A model generated the notes under the pieces. It saw only the letters and a list, made by a program, of their open reading frames with translations, had not been told where the DNA came from and made no database searches. 34,519 nt of DNA. Source: Mycobacterium scrofulaceum (GTDB lineage Bacteria; Actinomycetota; Actinomycetes; Mycobacteriales; Mycobacteriaceae). The position numbers and the translations under genes were made by a program. This document shows, piece by piece, positions 16,351 to 23,559 of this stretch (its first letter is position 1; every line of letters starts with the position of its first letter). The DNA lies in assembly GCF_002086735.1 (NCBI RefSeq), contig NZ_MVIJ01000049.1:1-34519 (forward strand), in the 5' to 3' direction.

Positions 16351-17606
16351 ACCGCGCCACCGGCAACGCCGCCAATCTCGTCGTCCGGGCGGTGCGCGCG
16401 GCCCATAGGCAACAGGTCTGGCTTTCGGTCGCCGGATTGGTGCTCATTCTCGTCGTTGCGACCGCCTACCTGCTCGTCGGCGCGCTGCGGGTGCAGCCAT
16501 TCGCCTCGTCCTACCGGGTCACGGTGCAGTTGCCGGAATCTGGCGGCCTACTGCCCAACCAGGACGTCTCGTTGCGGGGAGTCCGCGTCGGCCGCGTCGA
16601 GTCGCTGCGGATCACCGACAACGGGGTGGACGCCATCGCCAGCATCACGTCGAAGGTGCGGATCCCCGCGAACAGCGTCGCGCACGTGTCGGCACTCTCG
16701 CCGGCCGGGGAGCAGTTCATCAACTTCGAGGCCGCGTCCGATGCGGGGCCGTATCTGCACGACGGCAGCCTCATCACTTCCGACCACACGAGCGTCCCGG
16801 TCAGCCTGGCACAGTTACTCGGCGACGCCGACGGGCTGCTCGCCCAGGTCGACCCCCACAAGGTCGAGTTGATCAAGAAGGAACTGAGCCTGAGCAAGGA
16901 GGGCCCCGCGAAGCTGACCGCCATCGTCGACGGCGGCACCTTCCTGCTGTCCACGCTCGATTCGGTGCTGCCCCAAACCACCAGCATCCTCAAGACCAGC
17001 CGCGTCGTGCTCACGCTGGCCGGCGACAAGAACGCCGGGCTGGGCGCCGCCGCAACCGAACTCGACCACACGCTGACCGGCGTGGCGCGGATGCAGGCCG
17101 GCTATCGCCGGTTGACCGCGCAGACGCCGCGCACACTTTCGGCCGTGGACAACCTGTTCGCCGACAATTCGGACACGATGGTGCAGTTGTTGGGCAGCAT
17201 GGCCACCATGTCCCAGCTGCTCTATCTGCGGGTGCCGGCGCTCAACGCGCTGTTCCCCGACTACCGCGGGTCGGTGTTGGACGCGGTGACGAGCGCCTTC
17301 CACGATCACGGCGTCTGGGCGACGGCCGACCTCTATCCTCGCTACGTGTGCGACTACGGCACGCCCTCGCACGCCTCCTCGGCCGCCGACTACTACGAGC
17401 CGTTCATGTACACCTATTGCCGCGACGACGACCCCGCGGTCTCGATCCGCGGCGCCAAGAACGCGCCGCGGCCCGGGGGTGACGACACGGCCGGCCCACC
17501 GCCGGGCGCGGACCTGGGCCGCCGAACCGATCCGACCCCGCGGGGCCGCTACACCATTCCCACTCCCTACGGCGGCCCGCAGCTGCCGATCGAACCGCCG
17601 CACTGA
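16347..17606 (+). CDS. mceF: Mce family protein MceF
   Basis: A 419-residue last tube subunit: a membrane anchor at about 27-49 (WLSVAGLVLILVVATAYLLVG), the MCE domain with GLLPNQDVSLRGVRVGRVESLRI, a helical region, and a proline/glycine-rich tail. The paired cysteines in RYVCDYG and MYTYCRDDD are typical of MceF. GTG start overlapping the mceE stop. After its stop there is a 26-bp gap with a strong ribosome binding site for the accessory gene. Confidence 0.92.
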   Translation: MNRATGNAANLVVRAVRAAHRQQVWLSVAGLVLILVVATAYLLVGALRVQPFASSYRVTVQLPESGGLLPNQDVSLRGVRVGRVESLRITDNGVDAIASITSKVRIPANSVAHVSALSPAGEQFINFEAASDAGPYLHDGSLITSDHTSVPVSLAQLLGDADGLLAQVDPHKVELIKKELSLSKEGPAKLTAIVDGGTFLLSTLDSVLPQTTSILKTSRVVLTLAGDKNAGLGAAATELDHTLTGVARMQAGYRRLTAQTPRTLSAVDNLFADNSDTMVQLLGSMATMSQLLYLRVPALNALFPDYRGSVLDAVTSAFHDHGVWATADLYPRYVCDYGTPSHASSAADYYEPFMYTYCRDDDPAVSIRGAKNAPRPGGDDTAGPPPGADLGRRTDPTPRGRYTIPTPYGGPQLPIEPPH

Positions 17607-17632
17607 CCAGCTGAGACCGTGAGGAGATCATC

Positions 17633-18361
17633 ATGATCGTGACCACCAAGAAGAACCCAAGGGCAAAGGCGCACGCCGACGTGGACACGGACGCCGAGAA
17701 GCCACCGGCCGCAACCGAAGACGCCGACGAGGCACGCGTCGAAGAATCCGCACAGGCGGCCGATGAAGCGGCCGACGAAGCTGCCGATGAAGCGGTCGAC
17801 GAAGCTGCCGATGAAGACAGGGAGGACGAGGGCGGTGCGCTGCTCAAACGCAAGCGTCCCGACGCGGAGCGCCGCAAGCGCCCGTGGAGGCGCAATCTGC
17901 GTCGCAGCGTGCTGCCGGCGTTACTCATTGCCTCGCTTGGTGTTTCGGGTTTCCTCGGCTGGCGGCAGTGGCAAGACCATCAGGTCAAGCTGGCCGGCGA
18001 ACAGGCCCAACAGGCGGCCATCGCCTACGCGCAGGTGCTGACCAGCATCGACTCGAACAAGGTCGACGACAACTTCCGGCAGGTTCTCGATGGCGCGACG
18101 GGCGAGTTCAAGGACATGTACACGCAGTCCAGCGTCAAGCTACGGCAACTGCTGATCGACAACAAGGCAACCGCGCACGGGGTGGTGGTGGACTCGGCGA
18201 TCCAGTCCGAATCCACGAACAAGGTTGTCGTGCTTGTCTTCATCGACCAGACCGTCACCAACACCGCCGCGCCCGACCCGCGCATCGACCGCAGCAGGAT
18301 CAAGATGACGATGGAAAAGGTCGACGGCCGCTGGCGGGCGAGCAAGGTCCAGCTGCTGTGA
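17633..18361 (+). CDS. Mce-associated membrane protein (Mas)
   Basis: A 242-residue single-pass protein. The cytoplasmic N-terminus (about 1-85) is highly acidic and includes a repeat of Ala-Asp-Glu-Ala units, then a basic patch (KRKRPDAERRKRPWRRNLRR), one membrane helix (about 99-117) and an extracytoplasmic NTF2/VirB8-like domain ending GRWRASKVQLL. Such proteins follow mce operons and help assemble or stabilise Mce complexes (the OrfA/OrfB/Mas group in M. tuberculosis). AGGAG at 17622-17626 is well spaced before the ATG. The stop overlaps the next gene by one base (TGATG). Confidence 0.88.
   Translation: MIVTTKKNPRAKAHADVDTDAEKPPAATEDADEARVEESAQAADEAADEAADEAVDEAADEDREDEGGALLKRKRPDAERRKRPWRRNLRRSVLPALLIASLGVSGFLGWRQWQDHQVKLAGEQAQQAAIAYAQVLTSIDSNKVDDNFRQVLDGATGEFKDMYTQSSVKLRQLLIDNKATAHGVVVDSAIQSESTNKVVVLVFIDQTVTNTAAPDPRIDRSRIKMTMEKVDGRWRASKVQLL
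17756..17815 (+). repeat. Five 12-bp tandem repeats inside the mas gene
   Basis: Five in-frame units of the form GCNGNCGANGAA, each coding an Ala-Asp/Val-Glu type tetrapeptide (A-D-E-A register). Copy number could change without breaking the frame and would lengthen only the acidic cytoplasmic segment. Confidence 0.75.
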
Positions 18362-19125
18362 TGCGCCGGCTCTTCGTGGCAACCGTATTGGCCTTGGCCG
18401 CAACGATTCCCAGCACCGCCACCACCCACGCGTCCGCTCAGTCGTTCTGCGGCGAGCTGGGCGGTGACTGGGACGGCCGGTACTGCCACACCTCGGTCAC
18501 GTCGGAGCGCAACGCCGTGCGCGACATCAAGGTCGCCGTCCCCGACGGCCTCGTCGACGATCCGACCACCGGGCCGGTGGTCCGCGACTACCTGCGCACC
18601 CTGGTCAACAACTGGAAGAGCGCCAACGGCAGCATGGCCGCGGACAGCTACGGCGAAGAGAACTTCGAGGTGTTCCGGCACGGCAACCTGCTCAGCGCCG
18701 TGTTCCACGAGGACTACCACGCCGACGGACCGAAGTTCAACAACGCCTACCGGACCTTCACCTTCGACATGGCAAGCGGCCGGCGGGTGCGGCTGGCCGA
18801 CCTGACGACGTCGAATCCATTGACCGCGATTCCCCCACTGGCCCAACCGTTTATCCAAACCGCGCTCGATCAGGCGCCACCGCCGCACGACCCGGGCACC
18901 TACCCCTTCGTCGTCGACCGCTGGACGCCGGACAAGGTGTATTCCGGGGCGTACAAGGCGTGGGCGGTGACTCCGGACGAGTTGATCCTGTACATGCCGG
19001 ACTATCCGGTGGGTCACGACGAACCGATCAACTTCTCCACCGGTCTGCCGCAGTGGTACATGGACGGCGGCACGGTCCAAGCGCACGTCCCGCTGTCGGC
19101 GTTGAGTTCGGTGCTGCGCGTGTAG
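18361..19125 (+). CDS. Secreted MPT64-like (DUF3298 domain) protein at the end of the mce operon
   Basis: A 254-residue exported protein. It has a Sec signal peptide with probable cleavage after ASA (24-26), then C30 and C42 spaced as in the MPT64 N-terminus (CEELKG...C), a domain with NAYRTFTFDMASGRRVRLADL, and the C-terminal DUF3298-type half (AVTPDELILYMPDYPVG...VPLSALSSVLRV). M. tuberculosis MPT64 (Rv1980c) is an immunodominant secreted antigen of unknown biochemical role and lies near the mce3 locus. The ATG overlaps the mas stop, so this gene belongs to the mce operon. A lipid-carrier or envelope role is inferred from context only. Confidence 0.8.
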   Translation: MRRLFVATVLALAATIPSTATTHASAQSFCGELGGDWDGRYCHTSVTSERNAVRDIKVAVPDGLVDDPTTGPVVRDYLRTLVNNWKSANGSMAADSYGEENFEVFRHGNLLSAVFHEDYHADGPKFNNAYRTFTFDMASGRRVRLADLTTSNPLTAIPPLAQPFIQTALDQAPPPHDPGTYPFVVDRWTPDKVYSGAYKAWAVTPDELILYMPDYPVGHDEPINFSTGLPQWYMDGGTVQAHVPLSALSSVLRV

Positions 19126-19140
19126 CTTTGCGCCGTCGCG

Positions 19141-19205
19141 AGCGTGCGCAGGATGCCGCCTTCAACGGCATGTCGGCGCACAGGCACGCTCCCCGCAAGC
19201 GGGAG
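19141..19205. terminator. Bidirectional hairpin region between the mce operon and metH
   Basis: Two stem-loops fill the gap between convergent genes. The first pairs AGCGTG (19141-19146) with CACGCT (19185-19190) around an inner stem ATGCCG-CCTTCAA-CGGCAT (19153-19171). The second is CTCCCCGC-AA-GCGGGAG (19189-19205) with one bulge. There is no U-tract, as in many mycobacterial terminators, so termination is inferred from position and strength. Confidence 0.5.
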
Positions 19206-19229
19206 GTGCGCCCAGCTCGCGGTGAGAAG

Positions 19230-22200
19230 TCAGTCCTCCGGGTTGTAGCCGAGGTTGGGTGCGAGCCAGCGCTCGGCCTCCTGCAGGGTCCAGCCCTTGC
19301 GCTTCGCGTAGTCGGCGACCTGGTCCTGGGCCAACCGGCCGACCACGAAGTACTGCGACTGTGGGTGCGAGAAATACCAGCCGCTGACGGCGGCGCCGGG
19401 CCACATCGCCATCGACTCGGTCAGCTCGATGCCGGTCCGTTCCCGAACGTCGAGCAACTTCCAGAGCGTCACCTTCTCGGTGTGCTCCGGGCAGGCCGGA
19501 TAGCCGGGGGCCGGGCGAATCCCCCGGTACTTCTCACCGATGAGTGCCTCGTTGTCCAGCTGCTCGTCGGGCTCGAAGCCCCAGAACTCCTTGCGGACCC
19601 GTTGATGCATCCGCTCCGCGAAAGCCTCGGCCAGCCGGTCGGCGATCGACTCCAGCAGGATCGCGTTGTAGTCGTCGTGGGCCGCCTTGAACTCGGCGAT
19701 CTTCTCCTGGCTGCCCAGCCCCGCGGTGACGGCGAAGGCGCCGACGTAGTCGGCCAGACCGGTGTCCTTGGGCGCGATGTAGTCGCCCAGCGACCGGTTC
19801 GGGATGCCGTCCCGGTGCTCGCCCTGCTGGCGCAGGTTGTGCAGCGTGGTCAGCACCTCGGTCCGGGTGTCGTCGGTGTAGACCTCGATGTCTTCGATAC
19901 CCGAGCCGACCGCGTTCGCGGGGAAGAATCCGATCACCCCGTTGGCGGTCAGCCACTTCTCCTTGATCAGGGTGTCGAGCATCTCCTGGGCGTCGTCGTA
20001 CAGCTTGCGGGCCGCCTCGCCCGAGGCCGGATTGTTGAGGATGTCGGGGAATCGGCCCTTCATCTCCCAGGCGTTGAAGAACGGCTGCCAGTCGATGTAC
20101 TCGCGCAGCTCGGCGAGGTCGTAGTCATGAAACTCCCGCACGCCCAGGCCGTGCGCGGGCACCGGCGGCGTGTAGCCGTCCCAGTCGATCGGCGTCCGGT
20201 TGGCGCGGGCCTTCTCCAGCGTCAGCATCGGCCGCTCGTTCTTCTGGGAGTGCCGTTCGCGCAGCGATGCGTAATCCTTCTCGGTGGTTTCCAGCAGGGC
20301 CGGCCGCTGCTTGTCGTCGAGCAGGGCCGCCGCGACCGGCACGGAACGGGACGCGTCCTTGACCCAGACCACCGGACCGCTGCGACGCGGCGATATCTTG
20401 ACGGCCGTGTGGGCGCGCGACGTGGTCGCGCCGCCGATCAGCAGCGGGATCTGAAGCCCCTCGCGTTCCATCTCGACGGCGAAGTTGGACATCTCGTCGA
20501 GCGAGGGGGTGATCAGCCCGGACAGCCCGATGATGTCGGCGTCGTGCTCCTTGGCCGCGTCCAGGATCTTTTGGGCGGGCACCATCACGCCGAGGTCGAT
20601 CACCTCGAAGTTGTTGCACTGCAAGACAACTCCGACGATGTTCTTGCCGATGTCGTGGACATCGCCCTTCACGGTCGCCATCACGATGGTGCCGTTGGTG
20701 TCCTTGGCTGCGGCTGTCCCGTTCTCGGCCTTCTCCGCCTCGATGAACGGCAGCAGGTACGCGACGGCCTTCTTCATCACCCGGGCCGACTTCACCACCT
20801 GCGGCAGGAACATCTTGCCCGAGCCGAAGAGGTCGCCGACGACGTTCATGCCGTCCATCAGCGGGCCCTCGATCACCTCGATCGGGCGCCCACCGGCGGC
20901 GGCGATCTCGGCCCGCAACTCCTCGGTGTCGGCGTCGACGTGGGCGTCGATCCCCTTGACCAGCGCGTGCGTGATCCGCTCGCGGACCGGCAGACTGCGC
21001 CACTCGGCCGCCTTCGGATCCTCGGTTTTGTCCGTCTTGTTGAACCGCTCGGCGATCTCCAGGAGCCGCTCGGCCGCATCGTCGCGACGGTTCAGGACGA
21101 CGTCCTCGATCCGGTCCCGCAGCTCGGGGTCGATCGAGTCGTAGGGCACCAGCGCGCCCGCGTTGACGATGCCCATGTCCAGGCCCGCCTTGATGGCGTG
21201 GAACAGGAAGACCGCGTGGATCGCCTCGCGGACGGGGTTGTTGCCCCGGAACGAGAACGACACGTTCGAGATACCGCCGGAGATGTGCACGCCCGGCAAG
21301 TTCTCCTTGATCCAGGCGCAGGCCTCGATGAAGTCGATGCCGTAGGTCGCGTGCTCCTCGATGCCGGTCGCCAACGCGAAGCAGTTGGGGTCGAAGATGA
21401 TGTCCTCGGGCGGGAAACCGACCTCTTCGGTCAGGATCCGGTAGGCCCGCCCGCAGATCTCCTTGCGGCGCTCCAGATTGTCGGCCTGACCTTGCTCGTC
21501 GAAGGCCATCACGACGACGGCAGCGCCGTACTTGCGGCACAACCGTGCCTCGCGGATGAACTTCTCCTCGCCCTCCTTCATGGAGATCGAGTTGACGATC
21601 GGCTTACCCTGCACGTTCTTCAGGCCCGCCTCGATGACCTCCCACTTGGAGGAGTCGATCATCACCGGGACGCGGCTGATGTCCGGCTCGGCCGCGACCA
21701 GCTTGGTGAACCGGTCCATCGCGGCGACGCCGTCGATCATGCCCTCGTCCATGTTGATGTCGATGACCTGCGCGCCGACCTCGACCTGCTGCAGGGCCAC
21801 CGACAGGGCGCTGTCGTAGTCCTCGGCCTTGATCAGGTTGCGGAAGCGGGCGGAGCCGGTGATGTTGGTGCGCTCACCGATGTTCACGAACAGCGAGTCG
21901 TCGGTGATGTTGAGCGGTTCGAGGCCCGACAGCCGGGTGGCCACGGCAATGTGCGGCACTTCCCTCGGCCTCAAGCCGTCGACGACCTTGGCAATCTCGG
22001 CGATGTGCGGCGGCGCCGTCCCGCAGCACCCACCGACCAGGTTGACCAGGCCGGCCTCGGCGAAGTCGGCGATGTAGGTGGCCTGGCGCTCCGGAGACTC
22101 GTCGTACTCGCCGAAGGCGTTGGGCAGGCCCGCGTTGGGGTAGCAGGACACGAACGTGTCCGCGATCCGCGACACCTCCGCGATGTAGGGCCGCATCTCC

Positions 22201-22985
22201 GGCGCACCCAGCGCACAGTTGAGACCGACCGCGAGCGGCCTCGCGTGCCTGATCGAGTTCCAGAACGCCTCGGTGACCTGGCCGGACAACGTCCGCCCGG
22301 AGGCGTCGGTGATGGTGCCCGAAATGATCACCGGCCAACGGCGTCCGCGGTCCTCGAACAGCGTCTCGACGGCGAACACCGCCGCCTTGGCGTTCAGCGA
22401 GTCGAAGATCGTCTCGACGATGAGCAGGTCCACCCCCCCGTCAACCAGGCCGTTGGCGGATTCGAGGTAGGCGGCGACCAGCTCGTCGTAGGAGACGTTG
22501 CGGGCCCCGGGGTCGTTGACGTCGGGCGAGATCGACGCGGTGCGCGTGGTCGGCCCGATCGCCCCGGCGACGTAGCGGGGCTTATCCGGGGTGCTGTACT
22601 CGTCGGCGGCCGCCCGCGCCAGGGCGGCTCCGGCGTAGTTCAGCTCGTAGGCCAGGTCCGCCATGCCGTAGTCGGACAGCGAGATCGCGTTCGCGTTGAA
22701 CGTGTTGGTCTCCAGGATGTCGGCGCCCGCCTCGAGATACTCGCGGTGGATCCCCTGGATGATCTGCGGCTGCGTCAGGTTGAGCAGGTCGTTGTTGCCC
22801 TGCAGAGCGGTCGGCCACTCCGTGAACCGGTCGCCGCGATAGCCGGCCTCATCCGGCCGGTCCCGCTGGATTGCCGTGCCCATCGCGCCGTCGATCACCA
22901 TGATCCGCTGGCGCAGAGACACCGACAGTTCGTCGGTGCAGTCGGGACGGAGGTTCGGTGCGAAGTCTGACTCAGCGGCGTTCAC
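19230..22985 (-). CDS. metH: Cobalamin-dependent methionine synthase MetH
   Basis: MetH moves a methyl group from 5-methyltetrahydrofolate through methylcobalamin to homocysteine, making methionine. The 1251-residue protein has all four modules: homocysteine domain with zinc cysteines (GLNCALG; NLVGGCCGT), pterin domain (FVNIGERTNITGSARFRNLI), cobalamin domain with DVHDIGKNIVG supplying the cobalt-ligating His, and the C-terminal SAM reactivation domain (DWQPFFNAWEMKGRFPDIL; GIRPAPGYPACPEHTEK). Length and signature phrases match the E. coli/human type, not the Rv2124c sequence I recall (1192 residues, MVGDGAMGTQLQ). The GTG at 22985 is chosen because GGAAGGAA lies just upstream; the longer frame runs into the putative riboswitch. 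Confidence 0.96.
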   Translation of the reverse strand: MNAAESDFAPNLRPDCTDELSVSLRQRIMVIDGAMGTAIQRDRPDEAGYRGDRFTEWPTALQGNNDLLNLTQPQIIQGIHREYLEAGADILETNTFNANAISLSDYGMADLAYELNYAGAALARAAADEYSTPDKPRYVAGAIGPTTRTASISPDVNDPGARNVSYDELVAAYLESANGLVDGGVDLLIVETIFDSLNAKAAVFAVETLFEDRGRRWPVIISGTITDASGRTLSGQVTEAFWNSIRHARPLAVGLNCALGAPEMRPYIAEVSRIADTFVSCYPNAGLPNAFGEYDESPERQATYIADFAEAGLVNLVGGCCGTAPPHIAEIAKVVDGLRPREVPHIAVATRLSGLEPLNITDDSLFVNIGERTNITGSARFRNLIKAEDYDSALSVALQQVEVGAQVIDINMDEGMIDGVAAMDRFTKLVAAEPDISRVPVMIDSSKWEVIEAGLKNVQGKPIVNSISMKEGEEKFIREARLCRKYGAAVVVMAFDEQGQADNLERRKEICGRAYRILTEEVGFPPEDIIFDPNCFALATGIEEHATYGIDFIEACAWIKENLPGVHISGGISNVSFSFRGNNPVREAIHAVFLFHAIKAGLDMGIVNAGALVPYDSIDPELRDRIEDVVLNRRDDAAERLLEIAERFNKTDKTEDPKAAEWRSLPVRERITHALVKGIDAHVDADTEELRAEIAAAGGRPIEVIEGPLMDGMNVVGDLFGSGKMFLPQVVKSARVMKKAVAYLLPFIEAEKAENGTAAAKDTNGTIVMATVKGDVHDIGKNIVGVVLQCNNFEVIDLGVMVPAQKILDAAKEHDADIIGLSGLITPSLDEMSNFAVEMEREGLQIPLLIGGATTSRAHTAVKISPRRSGPVVWVKDASRSVPVAAALLDDKQRPALLETTEKDYASLRERHSQKNERPMLTLEKARANRTPIDWDGYTPPVPAHGLGVREFHDYDLAELREYIDWQPFFNAWEMKGRFPDILNNPASGEAARKLYDDAQEMLDTLIKEKWLTANGVIGFFPANAVGSGIEDIEVYTDDTRTEVLTTLHNLRQQGEHRDGIPNRSLGDYIAPKDTGLADYVGAFAVTAGLGSQEKIAEFKAAHDDYNAILLESIADRLAEAFAERMHQRVRKEFWGFEPDEQLDNEALIGEKYRGIRPAPGYPACPEHTEKVTLWKLLDVRERTGIELTESMAMWPGAAVSGWYFSHPQSQYFVVGRLAQDQVADYAKRKGWTLQEAERWLAPNLGYNPED

Positions 22986-22989
22986 GTAG

Positions 22990-23074
22990 TTCCTTCCGTA
23001 GCGGAAGGCGTCCTTGACTCTGCCGAGCGTGGCGGATACCGGCGAGGACCGGAACCGTTGCAACGCCTCTCGAC
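22990..23074 (-). promoter_or_regulatory. Putative S-adenosylhomocysteine (SAH) riboswitch controlling metH
   Basis: Reading the minus strand: P1 is GTCGAG (23074-23069) with CTCGGC (23027-23022). P4 is AGGCGT (23068-23063) with ACGCCT (23011-23006). The joining element TGCAA (23062-23058) matches the SAH aptamer. P2 is CGG..CCGG-TCCTCG-CCGG..CCG (23057-23033). The second joining element CCACG (23032-23028) matches the known CCAGG at 4 of 5 positions. A competing perfect hairpin CCTTCCG-CTA-CGGAAGG (23008-22992) buries the metH ribosome binding site and shares CCT with P4. Ligand binding should therefore open the site and switch metH on, as known SAH riboswitches do. Confidence 0.65.
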
Positions 23075-23297
23075 GGTGGAAAGTCTACGTCGTCGTCACC
23101 CGACGTCTGGACGCCCAACCCGACCCGACCCGCTTGGCGATCGCGGTGCCCTTCGCGCGCCCGCCCGCGGGCCTTGCCGGCGATGTCGTAATCACTTTAG
23201 TTACCAAGGTTAACCAGTTTGGAGCCGAGCGTATTTCGTCTCGACCGCGCAGACGTGGTCGTCGGCGCCCCGCAAGCCGGCGCCCATCGCAGCATCG

Positions 23298-23347
23298 CCG
23301 ACCACCACAACCGACCACCACAGCCGACCACCACAGCCGACCATCAG
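23298..23347. repeat. 13-bp tandem repeat, about 3.8 copies
   Basis: Unit CCGACCACCACAG at 23298, 23311, 23324 and a partial copy at 23337; the first copy ends in A in place of G. It lies outside any gene. Confidence 0.85.
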
Positions 23348-23390
23348 ACGCTGCGCCGGAGTGGCGAAGGTGCAGGTGTCGTAGCGGTAT

Positions 23391-23426
23391 CGGTCAGCGG
23401 TGTCGGTCAGCGGTGTCGGTCAGCGG
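23391..23426. repeat. Second 13-bp tandem repeat, about 2.8 copies
   Basis: Unit CGGTCAGCGGTGT at 23391, 23404 and 23417 (partial). The unit resembles, in rotation, the reverse complement of the first array, so the two arrays could pair as a long imperfect hairpin. Confidence 0.8.
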
Positions 23427-23457
23427 CAGCCACACCATAAGAGCAGCCACACCACAA
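23426..23457. repeat. 15-bp direct repeat, two copies
   Basis: GCAGCCACACCATAA (23426-23440) and GCAGCCACACCACAA (23443-23457) differ at one base and are separated by 2 bp. They directly follow the second 13-bp array. Confidence 0.8.
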
Positions 23458-23547
23458 GGATAGTCGTCCTATGCAAAGCGCCCGGTGGACCGGACGCCGG
23501 TCCAAAGATCGGCTACACCGGCGCCCGAACAATTGGGCCTTAGGCCG

Positions 23548-23553
23548 TACGCT
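23548..23553 (+). promoter_or_regulatory. -10 hexamer TACGCT, probable leaderless start
   Basis: TACGCT ends 6 nt before the GTG at 23560, with no ribosome binding site between. This supports GTG 23560 as both transcription and translation start of the PAC2 gene. Confidence 0.5.
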
Positions 23554-23559
23554 GAATCT

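Larger units (their letters stand above)
23081..23559. other. Repeat-rich intergenic region between metH and the PAC2 gene
   Basis: No convincing gene lies here. An AT-richer patch at 23187-23220 contains the palindrome GGTTAACC and a nearby TAAAGT (minus strand, TANNNT) that could be the metH promoter, though no -35 fits. Three tandem-repeat arrays follow at 23298-23457, and the leaderless promoter of the PAC2 gene closes the region. Confidence 0.5.

Noticed and set aside
18960..22970. A 1336-codon open frame on the plus strand opposite metH
   Set aside because: It mirrors the metH reading frame in a GC-rich genome, has a low-complexity Asp/Val/Arg/Gly composition and no recognisable domain; metH on the other strand is certain.
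22986..23063. N-terminal extension of MetH to 1277 residues
   Set aside because: The extension is encoded by the riboswitch-like leader, lies upstream of a good GGAAGGAA ribosome binding site and has no MetH similarity.
22986..23220. Cobalamin riboswitch upstream of metH
   Set aside because: No B12-box-like sequence was seen in the leader, and the elements present match the SAH class instead.
23298..23457. CRISPR array
   Set aside because: Repeat units of 13-15 bp are directly adjacent with no unique spacers, and no cas genes are near; these are ordinary tandem repeats.
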